In this document: piece by piece, positions 34,181 to 43,513 of the stretch
Layout: each line of letters opens with the position of its first letter
Numbering within the stretch: position 1 is the stretch's first letter
Source of the DNA: Mycobacterium haemophilum DSM 44634
GTDB taxonomy: Bacteria > Actinomycetota > Actinomycetes > Mycobacteriales > Mycobacteriaceae
Length of the DNA: 64,000 bases
Assembly: GCF_000340435.2 (NCBI RefSeq)
Contig: NZ_CP011883.2
Location: forward strand, 2,216,687-2,280,686
Reading direction: 5' to 3'
Made by a program: the position numbers and the translations under genes
The notes under the pieces: model-generated
Told to the model about the DNA's origin: nothing
Databases searched by the model: none
Seen by the model: only the letters and a program-made list of their open reading frames with translations

Positions 34181-35559
34181 CAGCCCCGCCCGGGGCTGGA
34201 TTTGTGATGATCACCCGGTTGACTGCCCAGCTCGGTAAGCGCAAGCAGGTCGATCCGACGACCGTCCATTCCGACCACGGTCGCTTGCCAGCGTGCCGAG
34301 GCATCCGACAAGCCATCTGTGTCCAAGGCGGTCAGTTCCACCGTTTCCCCAACTGCCGGAATGTGGCCGAGCTCCCGGAGTACTAACCCGCCAATCGTCT
34401 CGTACGGCCCCTCGGGGGCTCGATATCCGGTGGCGGCGGCCACCTCGTCGATGCGCAGCAAACCCGATACCTGCCAGCCGTTACCGGCTGCCACCACGTC
34501 TGGCGTGGCGTCGTCATGTTCGTCGCGAACGTCGCCCACGATCTCTTCGATCAAATCCTCAACGGTCACCATGCCGGCAGTGCCGCCGTACTCGTCGACA
34601 ACCAGCGCGGTCTGCAGACCATCCGCGCGGATCTGCGCCATCACCGCATCGCCGTCCAGTGTTGACGGCACCACCGTGACCGGCTTTGCGACCGTGGTCA
34701 ACAGCGTGCCCGCGCGATCGGCGGGTGGAACTTCAAAGACCTGCTTGACGTGCACAATGCCGACGGTCGCGTCGAGGTCACCGTCGACAATCGGGAAACG
34801 GGAGAACCCCGACTCGGCGGCAACCGCAACCAGGTCGGTGACGGTTTGGTCGGTTTGCAGCGCCACGATCTTGGATCGGGGCGTCATCAATTCCGCGGCA
34901 GTCAGGGCGCCGAACTGCAGCGACCGTCTCACCAGCGACGCCGTGGCGGCGTCCAGAGCGCCGCTGCGCGCCGAGGTCCGCACCAGTGATAGCAGCTCCT
35001 GTGGTGAGCGGGCCGACCGCAGCTCCTCGGCAGGCTCGATGCCCAGGTTGCGCACAATGCAGTTCGCCGCCCAGTTGGTCAATCGAATGGCGGGGGTGAG
35101 CAGCAGCGAGAACAGCAGCTGCACGCCGACGACGGCGCGGGCGGTGCGCAGCGGGCGCGCCACGGCGAGATACTTCGGTACCAGTTCGCCGAACACCATC
35201 GACACCGACGTGACGATCACCAGCGCCAGGAAGGCGGTGATCCAATCGGTCGCCCGGTCAGGTATCCCGATCGCGTCCAACGCCGGATGCGGCAAGTCGG
35301 TCATCATCGGCTCGGTCAGGTAACCCGTTGCCAACGTGGCGATCGAGATACCCAACTGAGCCCCCGAAAGCTGGAACGACAACTTATGGTGGGCGCGCCG
35401 AATGCAGCGATCCTCGCGGCGGGTACCGCCGCGAGCATTAGCCTCGACCGTGCTGCGGTCCAGGGCAGTCAACGAGAATTCGGCTGCGACGAACACCGCG
35501 TTGCCGAAGATGAGTAACCCGATGGCCACCAAGCTGCCCAGGGTGACGGCGACGTTCAT
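34180..35559 (-). CDS. CNNM (DUF21) / CBS / CorC_HlyC membrane protein (Rv1842c type)
   Basis: 459-residue member of the HlyC/CorC (CNNM) family. Domains in order: CNNM transmembrane domain (about 1-200), CBS pair (about 215-330) and a C-terminal CorC_HlyC domain (GWQVSGLLRIDEVAAATGYR ... YETIGGLVLRELGHIP). Thought to be a divalent-cation transporter or sensor. Overlaps its partner by the ATGA junction. Equivalent of Rv1842c. Full length; Met start with no strong Shine-Dalgarno visible. Confidence 0.9.
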   Translation of the reverse strand: MNVAVTLGSLVAIGLLIFGNAVFVAAEFSLTALDRSTVEANARGGTRREDRCIRRAHHKLSFQLSGAQLGISIATLATGYLTEPMMTDLPHPALDAIGIPDRATDWITAFLALVIVTSVSMVFGELVPKYLAVARPLRTARAVVGVQLLFSLLLTPAIRLTNWAANCIVRNLGIEPAEELRSARSPQELLSLVRTSARSGALDAATASLVRRSLQFGALTAAELMTPRSKIVALQTDQTVTDLVAVAAESGFSRFPIVDGDLDATVGIVHVKQVFEVPPADRAGTLLTTVAKPVTVVPSTLDGDAVMAQIRADGLQTALVVDEYGGTAGMVTVEDLIEEIVGDVRDEHDDATPDVVAAGNGWQVSGLLRIDEVAAATGYRAPEGPYETIGGLVLRELGHIPAVGETVELTALDTDGLSDASARWQATVVGMDGRRIDLLALTELGSQPGDHHKSSPGRG

Positions 35560-35777
35560 GACGGGCTCGGTCTTCGCGACACCGCAGGAGCCGGCGACGG
35601 TGCGGGCAACCGCTCCCCCCGGAAGGCCCGCATCGCTGGGGCCTTAACGGGTGCCTGCGGCACGTCGTCCCTTTCGCTCTTCTCGCGCTTCCACGGTGGG
35701 GGCCACGCGGCTGCGCACTGCTACGCGGCCTGAAATCCAGAAGTTCACATCGTAGCGGCCTTCGCCGAGGTCAGGTG

Positions 35778-37214
35778 TCACCAGCCCGAGGGCAGCGGAT
35801 GGCCCTCGGCAAAACCGGCCGCCGACTGCACCCCGACGACAGCCCTTTCATGCAGCTCCGCCAGGGTCGACGCGCCGACATAGGTGCAGGTGCTGCGCAC
35901 GCCGGAGGTGATGTGGTCGATCAGGTCCTCGACACCGCCGCGGTCAGGATCCAGCCCCATTCGCGAGGTCGAGATGCCTTCCTCGAACAACGCCTTGCGA
36001 GCGCGATCGAATGGGCTGTCGGCGGCGGCGCGGGCGACCACCGCCCGCTTGGACGCCATGCCGTAGCTTTCCTTGTACGGCTGGTCGTCGTGGTCCCGCA
36101 TAAGGTCCCCGGGCGACTCGTAAGTGCCGGCGAACCACGACCCGATCATCACGTTCGATGCCCCTGCGGCCAACGCCAGCGCCACATCACGCGGATGCCG
36201 GACCCCGCCATCAGCCCACACGTGCCCATCGAGCTGCCTTGCCGCAGAAGCGCATTCGAGCACAGCCGAGAATTGGGGTCGGCCCACACCGGTCATCATT
36301 CGAGTCGTGCACATCGCCCCCGGGCCAACCCCGACCTTGACGATGGTCGCCCCGGCGCCGAGTAGCTCGCGGGTACCTTCCGCCGACACCACGTTGCCCG
36401 CGACCAACGGCACACCCAAGGTCAGTGATGCCACGCGGCTGATCGCCTCCAGCGTCTTGACTTGGTATCCGTGCGCGGTGTCGACAACCAGCACGTCGAC
36501 GCCGGCCTCGGCGAGAGACTGGGCCTTGCCGGCGACATCGCCGTTGATGCCGACGGCAGCGCCGACACGGAGCCGTCCGCGGGCATCGGTGGCCGGAGTG
36601 TAGATGCCGGTGCGGATCGCCCCGGTGCGGGTCAGTACTCCAGCCAGCGTGCCGTCGGCGTTGGTCAGCACCGCGACGTCGATCGGGGCATGCTCGAGCA
36701 GGTCGAAGACCTTGCGCGGATCGGTGCCCACCGGGGCGGTCACGAAGTCGGTCGCCGCGACATCTCGCACCCGGGTGAAGCGGTCCACACCCAGGCAGGA
36801 CGATTCGCTCACCAGACCAATGGGGCGGCCCTCGGAGGCCACCACCGCAACACCGTGCGCGCGCTTATGGATCAGTGCGGTGGCGTCGGACACCGAATCG
36901 TCGGGTGTCAGCAACACCGGGGTGTCCAGAACCAGGTCACGGCTCTTGACGAACTCCACTGTCTGCTGCACCACCGCAATCGGTAGATCCTGCGGCAGGA
37001 TCACCAGGCCGCCCCGGCGCGCCACCGTCTCCGCCATCCGCCGCCCGGCCACCGCCGTCATGTTGGCGACCACCACCGGAATAGTGGTGCCCGAGCCATC
37101 GTTGGTCGACAAATCGACGTCGAACCGCGACGCGACTTCCGACCGGTTCGGCACGATAAAGACGTCGTTATAGGTCAGATCGAACCCGGGCCGATGCCCG
37201 TCCAGAAACCTCAT
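35778..37214 (-). CDS. guaB1: GMP reductase-type GuaB1 (IMPDH family)
   Basis: 478-residue IMPDH-family enzyme, one residue shorter than I recall for Rv1843c. CBS pair between about 90 and 200 (PDDSVSDATALIHKRAHGVAVV). The catalytic loop is VKVGVGPGAMCTTRMMTGVG, with Cys in GAMCTTR as nucleophile. Mycobacterial GuaB1 is reported to act as a GMP reductase regulated through its CBS domains, not as the essential IMPDH (GuaB2). ATG 37214 (MRFLDGH) is chosen by alignment. The next gene, gnd1, ends 34 bases upstream. Confidence 0.93.
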   Translation of the reverse strand: MRFLDGHRPGFDLTYNDVFIVPNRSEVASRFDVDLSTNDGSGTTIPVVVANMTAVAGRRMAETVARRGGLVILPQDLPIAVVQQTVEFVKSRDLVLDTPVLLTPDDSVSDATALIHKRAHGVAVVASEGRPIGLVSESSCLGVDRFTRVRDVAATDFVTAPVGTDPRKVFDLLEHAPIDVAVLTNADGTLAGVLTRTGAIRTGIYTPATDARGRLRVGAAVGINGDVAGKAQSLAEAGVDVLVVDTAHGYQVKTLEAISRVASLTLGVPLVAGNVVSAEGTRELLGAGATIVKVGVGPGAMCTTRMMTGVGRPQFSAVLECASAARQLDGHVWADGGVRHPRDVALALAAGASNVMIGSWFAGTYESPGDLMRDHDDQPYKESYGMASKRAVVARAAADSPFDRARKALFEEGISTSRMGLDPDRGGVEDLIDHITSGVRSTCTYVGASTLAELHERAVVGVQSAAGFAEGHPLPSGW

Positions 37215-37248
37215 CGCTCTCGTTCCACCCTCAGTGTTTTGCGGCCAA

Positions 37249-38700
37249 CTAGACCGGAACTTCGCTGCGGTCTTGACTCCATAGTGTGTGGAATTTGCCC
37301 GTGGCGTCGATGCGTCCGTAGGTGTGCGCGCCGAAAAAGTCGCGTTGCGCCTGGGTGAGGGCGGCCGGCAGTCGTTCGGTGCGCAGCGCGTCGTAGTACG
37401 ACAACGCGGACGAGAATCCGGGATTTGGGATACCCAGCTGCGCCGCTGTGGACACCACACGTCGCCAACTGTCAATCGCCGATTCGACGGCACTGCGGAA
37501 ATACGGCGCAACGATCAGGCTGGCCAGGTCGGGGTCGCCATCGAAGGCTTCTTTGATGCGGTTGAGGAACTTCGCCCGGATGATGCAGCCGCCGCGCCAG
37601 ATGGTCGCCAGGTCACCCGGTGTGATGTTCCAGCCGAACTCGGCGCTACCTGCCTGGATGTGGTTGAAACCCTGCGCGTAGGCCACGATCTTGGAGGCAT
37701 ACAGGGCCTGGCGGACGTCTTCGGTGAATGTCTCGCTGTCGGCGGGCTTGTCGCCCAACTTGCCGGAGGCCAGCCCGATGGCGGCCTTGCGTTGCGGCAC
37801 TGAACCCGACAATGCCCGCGCGAAAACCGCCTCGGCTATTCCGGTTATCGGCACGCCCAAGTCCAGAGCAGACTGGACGGTCCAGCGGCCGGTGCCTTTT
37901 TGCTCGGCTTCATCGCGGATGACGTCGACGAGGGGTTTGCCGGTCTTGGCGTCGGTCTGGCGCAGCACCTCGGCGGTGATCTCGACCAGGTAGCTGTTCA
38001 GATCGCCCTTATTCCACTCGGTGAACACGTCGGCGATCTGCAGCGCACCCATGCCCAGCCCGTCGCGCAGCAGCTGGTAGGCCTCGCCGATGAGCTGCAT
38101 GTCGGAGTACTCGATGCCGTTGTGAACCATCTTGACGAAGTGCCCCGACCCGTCCGGCCCGATGTGAGTGCAGCACGGCACGCCGTCGACGTGCGCGGAG
38201 ATTTCCTCCAGCAGCGGGCCCAGCGAGGTGTACGACTCGGCGGGCCCGCCCGGCATAATCGAGGGCCCATTCAGCGCGCCCTCTTCGCCGCCGGAGATCC
38301 CGGCGCCGACGAAGTGCAGGCCACGCTCGCGCATTGCTTTCTCGCGGCGGATGGTGTCGGTGAACAGCGAATTGCCGCCGTCGATGATGATGTCGCCGGG
38401 CTCCATGGCATCGGCGAGTTCGTTGATAACGGCGTCGGTGGGGGCACCGGCTTTGACCATGATCAGTACACGTCGCGGGGTCTGCAGCGCGGCAAGGAAC
38501 TCGGGAATCGTCTCACTGCGCACGAACTTTCCTTCAGCCCCGTGCTCTTTGAGCAGTGCGTCGGTCTTGGTGATGGACCGATTGTGCAACGCCACGGTGT
38601 AGCCATGTCGGGCGAAATTCCGGGCGATGTTCGAACCCATCACGGCTAGCCCGGTGACGCCGATCTGCGCACTGGCCGTCTTCGATTCCGACGAACTCAT
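37249..38700 (-). CDS. gnd1: 6-phosphogluconate dehydrogenase (NADP, decarboxylating)
   Basis: 483-residue enzyme close to Rv1844c (485). NADP-binding motif GVTGLAVMGSNIARN at the N-terminus; the substrate and catalytic motif KMVHNGIEYSDMQLIGE and the family signature IMPGGP are intact. It oxidises 6-phosphogluconate to ribulose-5-phosphate and CO2 in the pentose phosphate pathway. ATG 38700 (MSSSES) follows AAGGAGATGCAGGAC. Confidence 0.95.
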   Translation of the reverse strand: MSSSESKTASAQIGVTGLAVMGSNIARNFARHGYTVALHNRSITKTDALLKEHGAEGKFVRSETIPEFLAALQTPRRVLIMVKAGAPTDAVINELADAMEPGDIIIDGGNSLFTDTIRREKAMRERGLHFVGAGISGGEEGALNGPSIMPGGPAESYTSLGPLLEEISAHVDGVPCCTHIGPDGSGHFVKMVHNGIEYSDMQLIGEAYQLLRDGLGMGALQIADVFTEWNKGDLNSYLVEITAEVLRQTDAKTGKPLVDVIRDEAEQKGTGRWTVQSALDLGVPITGIAEAVFARALSGSVPQRKAAIGLASGKLGDKPADSETFTEDVRQALYASKIVAYAQGFNHIQAGSAEFGWNITPGDLATIWRGGCIIRAKFLNRIKEAFDGDPDLASLIVAPYFRSAVESAIDSWRRVVSTAAQLGIPNPGFSSALSYYDALRTERLPAALTQAQRDFFGAHTYGRIDATGKFHTLWSQDRSEVPV

Positions 38701-38827
38701 GTCCTGCATCTCCTTGGGGACTCTCAGGTTGGAGAACTCAATCCTCTTGCCAGCATTTCCGACCACACTGTGGCACAGCGGACTCGCGGTAATCCAAGGT
38801 GCTTCGCTCCGCGTACGCTAGACCGGA

Positions 38828-39778
38828 TTAGACACTGAATAACCGTTGCAGCTCGGTCAGCCACGGCACGGCTAGCGCGACAGTGGGCACCACCAACACG
38901 GCTGCCGCGGCCAAATATGCGGCCGCGGACAGCACCGCGCTGTTGCCCCGCCCCGATAGTCGGCGCACGCGCAGCACGGTGGTGGGACCGCCCGCGGCCA
39001 ACGCGCCCGACGGCGCCCGGCCGGACGCGCAAGCAACCAATGCCCGGGCCAGGGGAGTGCGCCCCGCAGCACGCACCGCGACATCATCGGCCAGCAGTTC
39101 GACGAGCAGTCGCACCGCACCCAGCGCGGCGGAGCTACGGACGAGCCGCGGAAAGGCTGCATGTACCGCGGTGAATGCCTCCAGCACCAAGTCGTGGCGG
39201 GCACGCAGATGAGCTCGCTCGTGGGTGAGGATGGCCGTAACTTCTGCGTCGTTGAGCGTGGTCAGCGTCCCTTCGCTGACCACCACCCGGCTGCGCACGC
39301 CCGGTAGACAGTAGGCCAGCGGTTGCGCCACCTCCAAGACCCGAAGGTCGCGGGCGCGGGCGCACGGCTGCGCGAGGGCCACATCATGTCCGACCCCGAC
39401 CAGGTCGACCACCATGCGGTGGTGGGCCCGCCGTCGCCGAGTGGCGATGGCCACTCGCACTATCGCAACGATGAGCCGCACCCCGACTAGCACTGTCAGC
39501 GCGAAGGCGGCGACGTATGCCGCCCACAGTGGCCAACCGAGCCGACCGGCGGCGCCGACAATGCTGGCAGTGGGCCGCCCGTCAGGGCCGGGCATAAGCA
39601 CCCGACTGGCGATCGCGATGCCGGCGCTGAACGCCGAAAGCACCGCGGCCAGCGCAATAGCCTGCCACAACACCATCGCGGCGCGCGGGGCGCGCAACGG
39701 CCACGTCGAACGTGCTACTAGGGCCGGTGTGGGGCCAACCAGCAGCACCGCGAGGATGGTGAAGGCCAGCGCGGACAC
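38828..39778 (-). CDS. BlaR1-like M56 metalloprotease (membrane)
   Basis: 316-residue membrane protein equivalent to Rv1845c. About four helices; the zinc-protease motif HERAH (LTHERAHLRARHD) is present between helices, placing it in family M56 with BlaR1/MecR1. It lacks the penicillin-binding sensor domain of classical BlaR1, as in mycobacteria. It lies 14 bases downstream of blaI on the same strand, so the pair forms a sensor-protease/repressor operon. In M. tuberculosis the pair controls blaC, sigC and ATP synthase genes. Confidence 0.9.
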   Translation of the reverse strand: MSALAFTILAVLLVGPTPALVARSTWPLRAPRAAMVLWQAIALAAVLSAFSAGIAIASRVLMPGPDGRPTASIVGAAGRLGWPLWAAYVAAFALTVLVGVRLIVAIVRVAIATRRRRAHHRMVVDLVGVGHDVALAQPCARARDLRVLEVAQPLAYCLPGVRSRVVVSEGTLTTLNDAEVTAILTHERAHLRARHDLVLEAFTAVHAAFPRLVRSSAALGAVRLLVELLADDVAVRAAGRTPLARALVACASGRAPSGALAAGGPTTVLRVRRLSGRGNSAVLSAAAYLAAAAVLVVPTVALAVPWLTELQRLFSV

Positions 39779-39792
39779 GCTGCTAGTCTCCC

Positions 39793-40209
39793 TCAGTCCT
39801 CCGCTAGAGCGCCAGCAGATGACGCAGTGCGTGGATTCGCTTCCAGTTCTGCAAGTGCGCGTCGCAGTGCGTCCGCCTCGTCGGCCCCGACCCGCTCGAC
39901 GAAATGCACCAGCGCGGCTTGCCTGCCGCCGGAGTCTTCGGCCTGGGCCAGCGCGTCGACCATTAAGCCAGCCACCAGTTCGTCACGGCCATGCACAGGC
40001 GCGTACCGGTGGGCCCGGTCGTCGCGGATCTGCGAGACCAGGTTCTTCTTGGCCAACCGCTGCAGCACGGTCATCACGGTCGTGTAGGCGAGGTCGCGTC
40101 GCGCCGACAACGCTTCGTGGACCTGACGAACTGTTTGGGGTTCCTGCGTGGACCATAAATGATCCATCACGGCGCGTTCTAGATCCCCCAGTCGCGTCAG
40201 CTTGGCCAT
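39793..40209 (-). CDS. blaI: BlaI/MecI-type repressor
   Basis: 138-residue winged-helix repressor equivalent to Rv1846c (138). DNA-binding N-terminus MAKLTRLGDLERAVMDHLWSTQEPQTVRQVHEALSARRDLAYTTVMTVLQRLAKKNLV, then a helical dimerisation tail. In M. tuberculosis BlaI represses blaC and is released by beta-lactam exposure. ATG 40209 is placed by the conserved N-terminus; the open frame extends upstream to 40275. Upstream is a candidate operator. Confidence 0.94.
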   Translation of the reverse strand: MAKLTRLGDLERAVMDHLWSTQEPQTVRQVHEALSARRDLAYTTVMTVLQRLAKKNLVSQIRDDRAHRYAPVHGRDELVAGLMVDALAQAEDSGGRQAALVHFVERVGADEADALRRALAELEANPRTASSAGALAED

Positions 40210-40241
40210 AGTTCGTTCATCTCCTGAGCGTTGAAACCAAG

Positions 40242-40260
40242 GGTACTCCGGATTACTACC
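40242..40260. promoter_or_regulatory. Candidate BlaI operator (imperfect dyad)
   Basis: GGTACT at 40242-40247 and ACTACC at 40255-40260 form an imperfect inverted repeat (5 of 6 positions) 33 bases upstream of the blaI start. It contains the TACT/AGTA elements expected of BlaI-type operators. Only moderately convincing. Confidence 0.35.
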
Positions 40261-40555
40261 GATCGTCGTATCCAAAGTTGACGTCCGGCCGTGCCCGGCC
40301 GCCGCCGAGCCGGCGGCCGACCGACGTGAGCTGCTAGATCAGCTGCCTCGGACTTTGTGTGACCCTGCTAACAGCAGTCGCTATGGAGATCCATCGCCAC
40401 GGACCCGCATCCAACCCTTGCGATGTTAGGGCAGCCTTGCCTATCCTTGGTCTGGTCGAGCAGGAACGACCGCGCCGGTGTCCTGAGGGCTGCAGCGACC
40501 CCCGTGGCGCCCTGACGAGCATCGGCGGATCCAGCGATGGTGTAGACACGAGAAC
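40261..40555. other. Divergent gap between blaI and the thioesterase gene
   Basis: No gene seen. It contains a perfect 8-bp inverted repeat, GGCCGCCG at 40297-40304 and CGGCGGCC at 40311-40318, with no T-run on either side. The rest is unremarkable and must hold the promoters of both divergent genes. Confidence 0.4.
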
Positions 40556-40984
40556 GTGCAACCGCAAGACACGGTCAATACCCCGAAAAGCCCGAGCACT
40601 ACCGCACCGTTTGACAGCGAGTTGGGGCTGCAGTTCACCGAACTTAGCCCCGATGGCGCCCGCGCCCAGCTCGAGGTGAAGCCCAAGCTATTGCAGCCGA
40701 TGGGCCTCGTGCACGGCGGTGTCTACTGCTCGATCATCGAAAGCATGGCCAGCATGGCCGCCTACACCTGGCTCAATAGTCGCGGCAGCGGCGGAAATGT
40801 CGTGGGCGTCAACAACAACACCGATTTCCTTCGCTCCATCAGCTCTGGGATGGTGTACGGCACCGCCGCACCGATCCACCGCGGCCGGCGTCAGCAGCTA
40901 TGGCTAGTCACGCTCACCGACGACACCGAACGCGAGGTGGCCCGGGGTCAGGTGCGGTTGCAGAATCTGGCCAGCGACAGCTAG
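40556..40984 (+). CDS. Hotdog-fold thioesterase (PaaI-like, Rv1847 type)
   Basis: 142-residue PaaI/hotdog thioesterase, close to Rv1847 (140). The active-site motif is LVHGGVYCSIIESMAS, with HGG and the conserved acidic Glu in the central helix. It would hydrolyse acyl-CoA-type thioesters; substrate unknown. GTG start. Its stop overlaps the ndh stop by 4 bases (CTAG). In M. tuberculosis this gene is followed by the ureABCFGD operon, which is absent here. Confidence 0.88.
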   Translation: MQPQDTVNTPKSPSTTAPFDSELGLQFTELSPDGARAQLEVKPKLLQPMGLVHGGVYCSIIESMASMAAYTWLNSRGSGGNVVGVNNNTDFLRSISSGMVYGTAAPIHRGRRQQLWLVTLTDDTEREVARGQVRLQNLASDS

Positions 40985-42381
40985 CTCGCCTGCACGGCAG
41001 CCTTGTCAGCCACCGCTGCACCCTGCGCTTCGGCGGCCAGCTCCGCGAGCTGTTCGAGCCGTGTTCGCGCGAAGGCTTGCTGGTCGGTAATGGTCAGCTG
41101 GCCCCGCCGAGTGCTCAAAAAGGTCACCGTCCACGACAGCAACGTGGTGATCTTGGTCTTGAAGCCGATCAGGTACACCAGGTGCAGCACCAACCACATC
41201 AGCCAGGCAATAAAGCCGCTGAACTCCAGCGGACCGATCTTGGCTACCGCGGAAAACCGCGACACCGTGGCCATGGAGCCCTTGTCGAAGTACTGGAACG
41301 GCTCACGCTCTGCGGGGTCGGCACCGCCGAGTTCGGCCTTGATGTTGTTTGCTACGTACTTGGCGCCCTGGATAGCACCCTGCGCGACCCCCGGCACGCC
41401 GTCGACGGCGGCCAAGTCACCAACCACAAACACGTTCGGATACCCGGGGATGGACAGATCGGGCAGCACTTTTACCCGACCGGCCCGGTCGAGTTCGACC
41501 AAGGACTGTTCGGCAAGGTCTCTGCCCAGCCGGCTTGCCGAGACCCCCGCGGACCACACCTTGCAGGCCGATTCGATGCGCCGGACCGTGCCGTCGGAGT
41601 CTTTGACCGTGATGCCATTGCGGTCCACATCTGTGACCATCGCACCCAACTGGATCTCCACGCCCATCTTCTGCAACCGCGCGGCCGCGCGACGGCCCAG
41701 CTTTTCGCCCATCGGCGGCAACACCGCAGGGGCAGCGTCGAGCAGGACTACCCGCGCCTTGGTCGAGTCGATGTGACGGAATGCGCCTTTCAACGTGTGG
41801 TCGGCCAATTCGGCAATTTGTCCGGCCATCTCGACACCGGTGGGGCCGGCTCCGACCACGGTGAATGTCAGCAGCTTCTCGCGCCGTTCCGGATCGTTTG
41901 ACCGCTCGGCCTGCTCGAAGGCGCCTAAAATCCGCCCACGCAGTTCCAGCGCGTCATCGATCGACTTCATACCGGGTGCGAATTCAGCGAATTGGTCATT
42001 CCCGAAGTACGACTGGCCAGCGCCCGCGGCGACGATCAGGCTGTCATAGGGCGTTTCATAGGTATGACCGAGTAGCTCCGACACGACGCACTGGTTAGCC
42101 AGGTCTATGTGGGTGACGTTGCCGAGCAGCACTTGGACGTTGCGCTGCTTGCGCAAGACGACCCGGGTCGGCGGCGCGATTTCCCCTTCGGAGATGATTC
42201 CGGTGGCCACCTGGTACAGCAATGGCTGGAACAGGTGATGGGTGGTGCGGGCGATCAACTTGATGTCAACATTGGCCCGCTTAAGTTTCTTCGCCGCGTT
42301 CAGACCACCAAACCCTGACCCGATGATGACGACTTGATGCCGACGGTCCTGAGCAGCTGTGGCTGCTGGCTGGGCACTCAT
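40981..42381 (-). CDS. ndh: NADH dehydrogenase type II
   Basis: 466-residue NDH-2 equivalent to Rv1854c (463). FAD-binding VVIIGSGFGGLNAAKKL at about 18-34, NADH-binding FTVVGAGPTGVEMAGQIAEL at about 165-185, and AQGAIQGAKYVANNI near the FAD site. A C-terminal hydrophobic stretch (FIAWLMWLVLHLVYLIGFKTKI) anchors it to the membrane. It passes electrons from NADH to menaquinone without pumping protons; target of phenothiazine-type inhibitors in mycobacteria. Confidence 0.95.
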   Translation of the reverse strand: MSAQPAATAAQDRRHQVVIIGSGFGGLNAAKKLKRANVDIKLIARTTHHLFQPLLYQVATGIISEGEIAPPTRVVLRKQRNVQVLLGNVTHIDLANQCVVSELLGHTYETPYDSLIVAAGAGQSYFGNDQFAEFAPGMKSIDDALELRGRILGAFEQAERSNDPERREKLLTFTVVGAGPTGVEMAGQIAELADHTLKGAFRHIDSTKARVVLLDAAPAVLPPMGEKLGRRAAARLQKMGVEIQLGAMVTDVDRNGITVKDSDGTVRRIESACKVWSAGVSASRLGRDLAEQSLVELDRAGRVKVLPDLSIPGYPNVFVVGDLAAVDGVPGVAQGAIQGAKYVANNIKAELGGADPAEREPFQYFDKGSMATVSRFSAVAKIGPLEFSGFIAWLMWLVLHLVYLIGFKTKITTLLSWTVTFLSTRRGQLTITDQQAFARTRLEQLAELAAEAQGAAVADKAAVQAS

Positions 42382-42543
42382 GTTCCGCTGCTCCTGACGG
42401 GGCTCCGTGATGGCGACTGCAGTTAGCCACCACGGTAGTCAAGCCGCCCCCCAGAATCCCAGGTGAGAGCGTGTGCAATTAGCCACACCCGCGGAGTAGC
42501 AGCCGATCGTGACGGCTTCACGCCCGCGCCGACGGGGCCCCCG

Positions 42544-43461
42544 CTACCGGCCGACCAGCGGACGCAGCGCCTCGCCAGCTTCGTTGATGGCACCTGGTGT
42601 GTAGATGGGCATGTTGATAATGAGGCTGTCGATTCCCGCGTTGAGCACTTTGGCCTGGATCTGGTCGGCGATAGACTCAGCGCTTCCGACTACCATGTGC
42701 TGAGTCATTTCGGCGGGGATCTGGTCGGCTTTCATGTTTTCATCAATAACGGCCGTGATCAGCGTGCTGGTTTCCAACGTCGCCGGATCGCGGCCGATCT
42801 CCTCGCACCGCCGCCGCACCACTTGCACCTTGCCTGGTAGCTCGTCGAACCCGGCGATCACGTTGAGGTGGTCGAAGTGTCGTGCGGCGAGCGGGATCGT
42901 CTTCTTCTCACCGCTGCCGCCGATCATCAGCGGAATGTGGTCGCGGAGGCGGGGATTGGCCAGCGCCTCGTTGGTGTGGTACCAGTCACCCGAGAAGCTG
43001 GGGCGCTCGCCCTTGATCATCGGCAGGATGATCTGTAACGCCTCGTCGAGCCGGTTGAACCTATCGGTGAAGGTGCCGAACTCGAAACCGAGTTGATCAT
43101 GCTCAAGCTCGAACCAGCCGGTGCCGATGCCTAAAATCGCCCGGCCCTGGCTGATCACATCGAGCGTGGTGATGATCTTGGCCAGCAGGGTTGGATTGCG
43201 GTAGGTGTTACCGGTTACCAAGGTGCCCAGCTGCACACGTTCGGTAGCGGTAGCCAGCGCGCCGAGGGCGGTATAGGCCTCGAGCATGGGCTGGTCGGGT
43301 GAGCCCAACATGGGTAGTTGGTAGAAGTGGTCCATGACGAAAACCGAGTCGAATCCAGCCGACTCGGCCTCGCGGGCCTGGGCGATGACCGTCGGAAAAA
43401 GCTTCTCTACCCCGGTGCCGTAGGAGAAGTTGGGGATCTGCAGACCAAGCCGAATAGCCAC
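42544..43461 (-). CDS. LLM-class F420-dependent oxidoreductase (Rv1855c type)
   Basis: 305-residue luciferase-like monooxygenase-fold protein equivalent to Rv1855c. Typical blocks: LGLQIPNFSYG, VFVMDHFYQLP, VQLGTLVTGNTYRNPTLLAKIITTLDVISQGRAILGIGTGW, and IPLMIGGSGEKKTIPLAARHFD. In mycobacteria this subgroup is predicted to use F420; substrate unknown. GTG start. 52 bases from the SDR gene on the same strand. Confidence 0.9.
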   Translation of the reverse strand: MAIRLGLQIPNFSYGTGVEKLFPTVIAQAREAESAGFDSVFVMDHFYQLPMLGSPDQPMLEAYTALGALATATERVQLGTLVTGNTYRNPTLLAKIITTLDVISQGRAILGIGTGWFELEHDQLGFEFGTFTDRFNRLDEALQIILPMIKGERPSFSGDWYHTNEALANPRLRDHIPLMIGGSGEKKTIPLAARHFDHLNVIAGFDELPGKVQVVRRRCEEIGRDPATLETSTLITAVIDENMKADQIPAEMTQHMVVGSAESIADQIQAKVLNAGIDSLIINMPIYTPGAINEAGEALRPLVGR

Positions 43462-43513
43462 AGTGTCTACGGTAGCGACGGGCTCACCGCTTCAACTAGG
43501 GCCCCAGAGCTTT

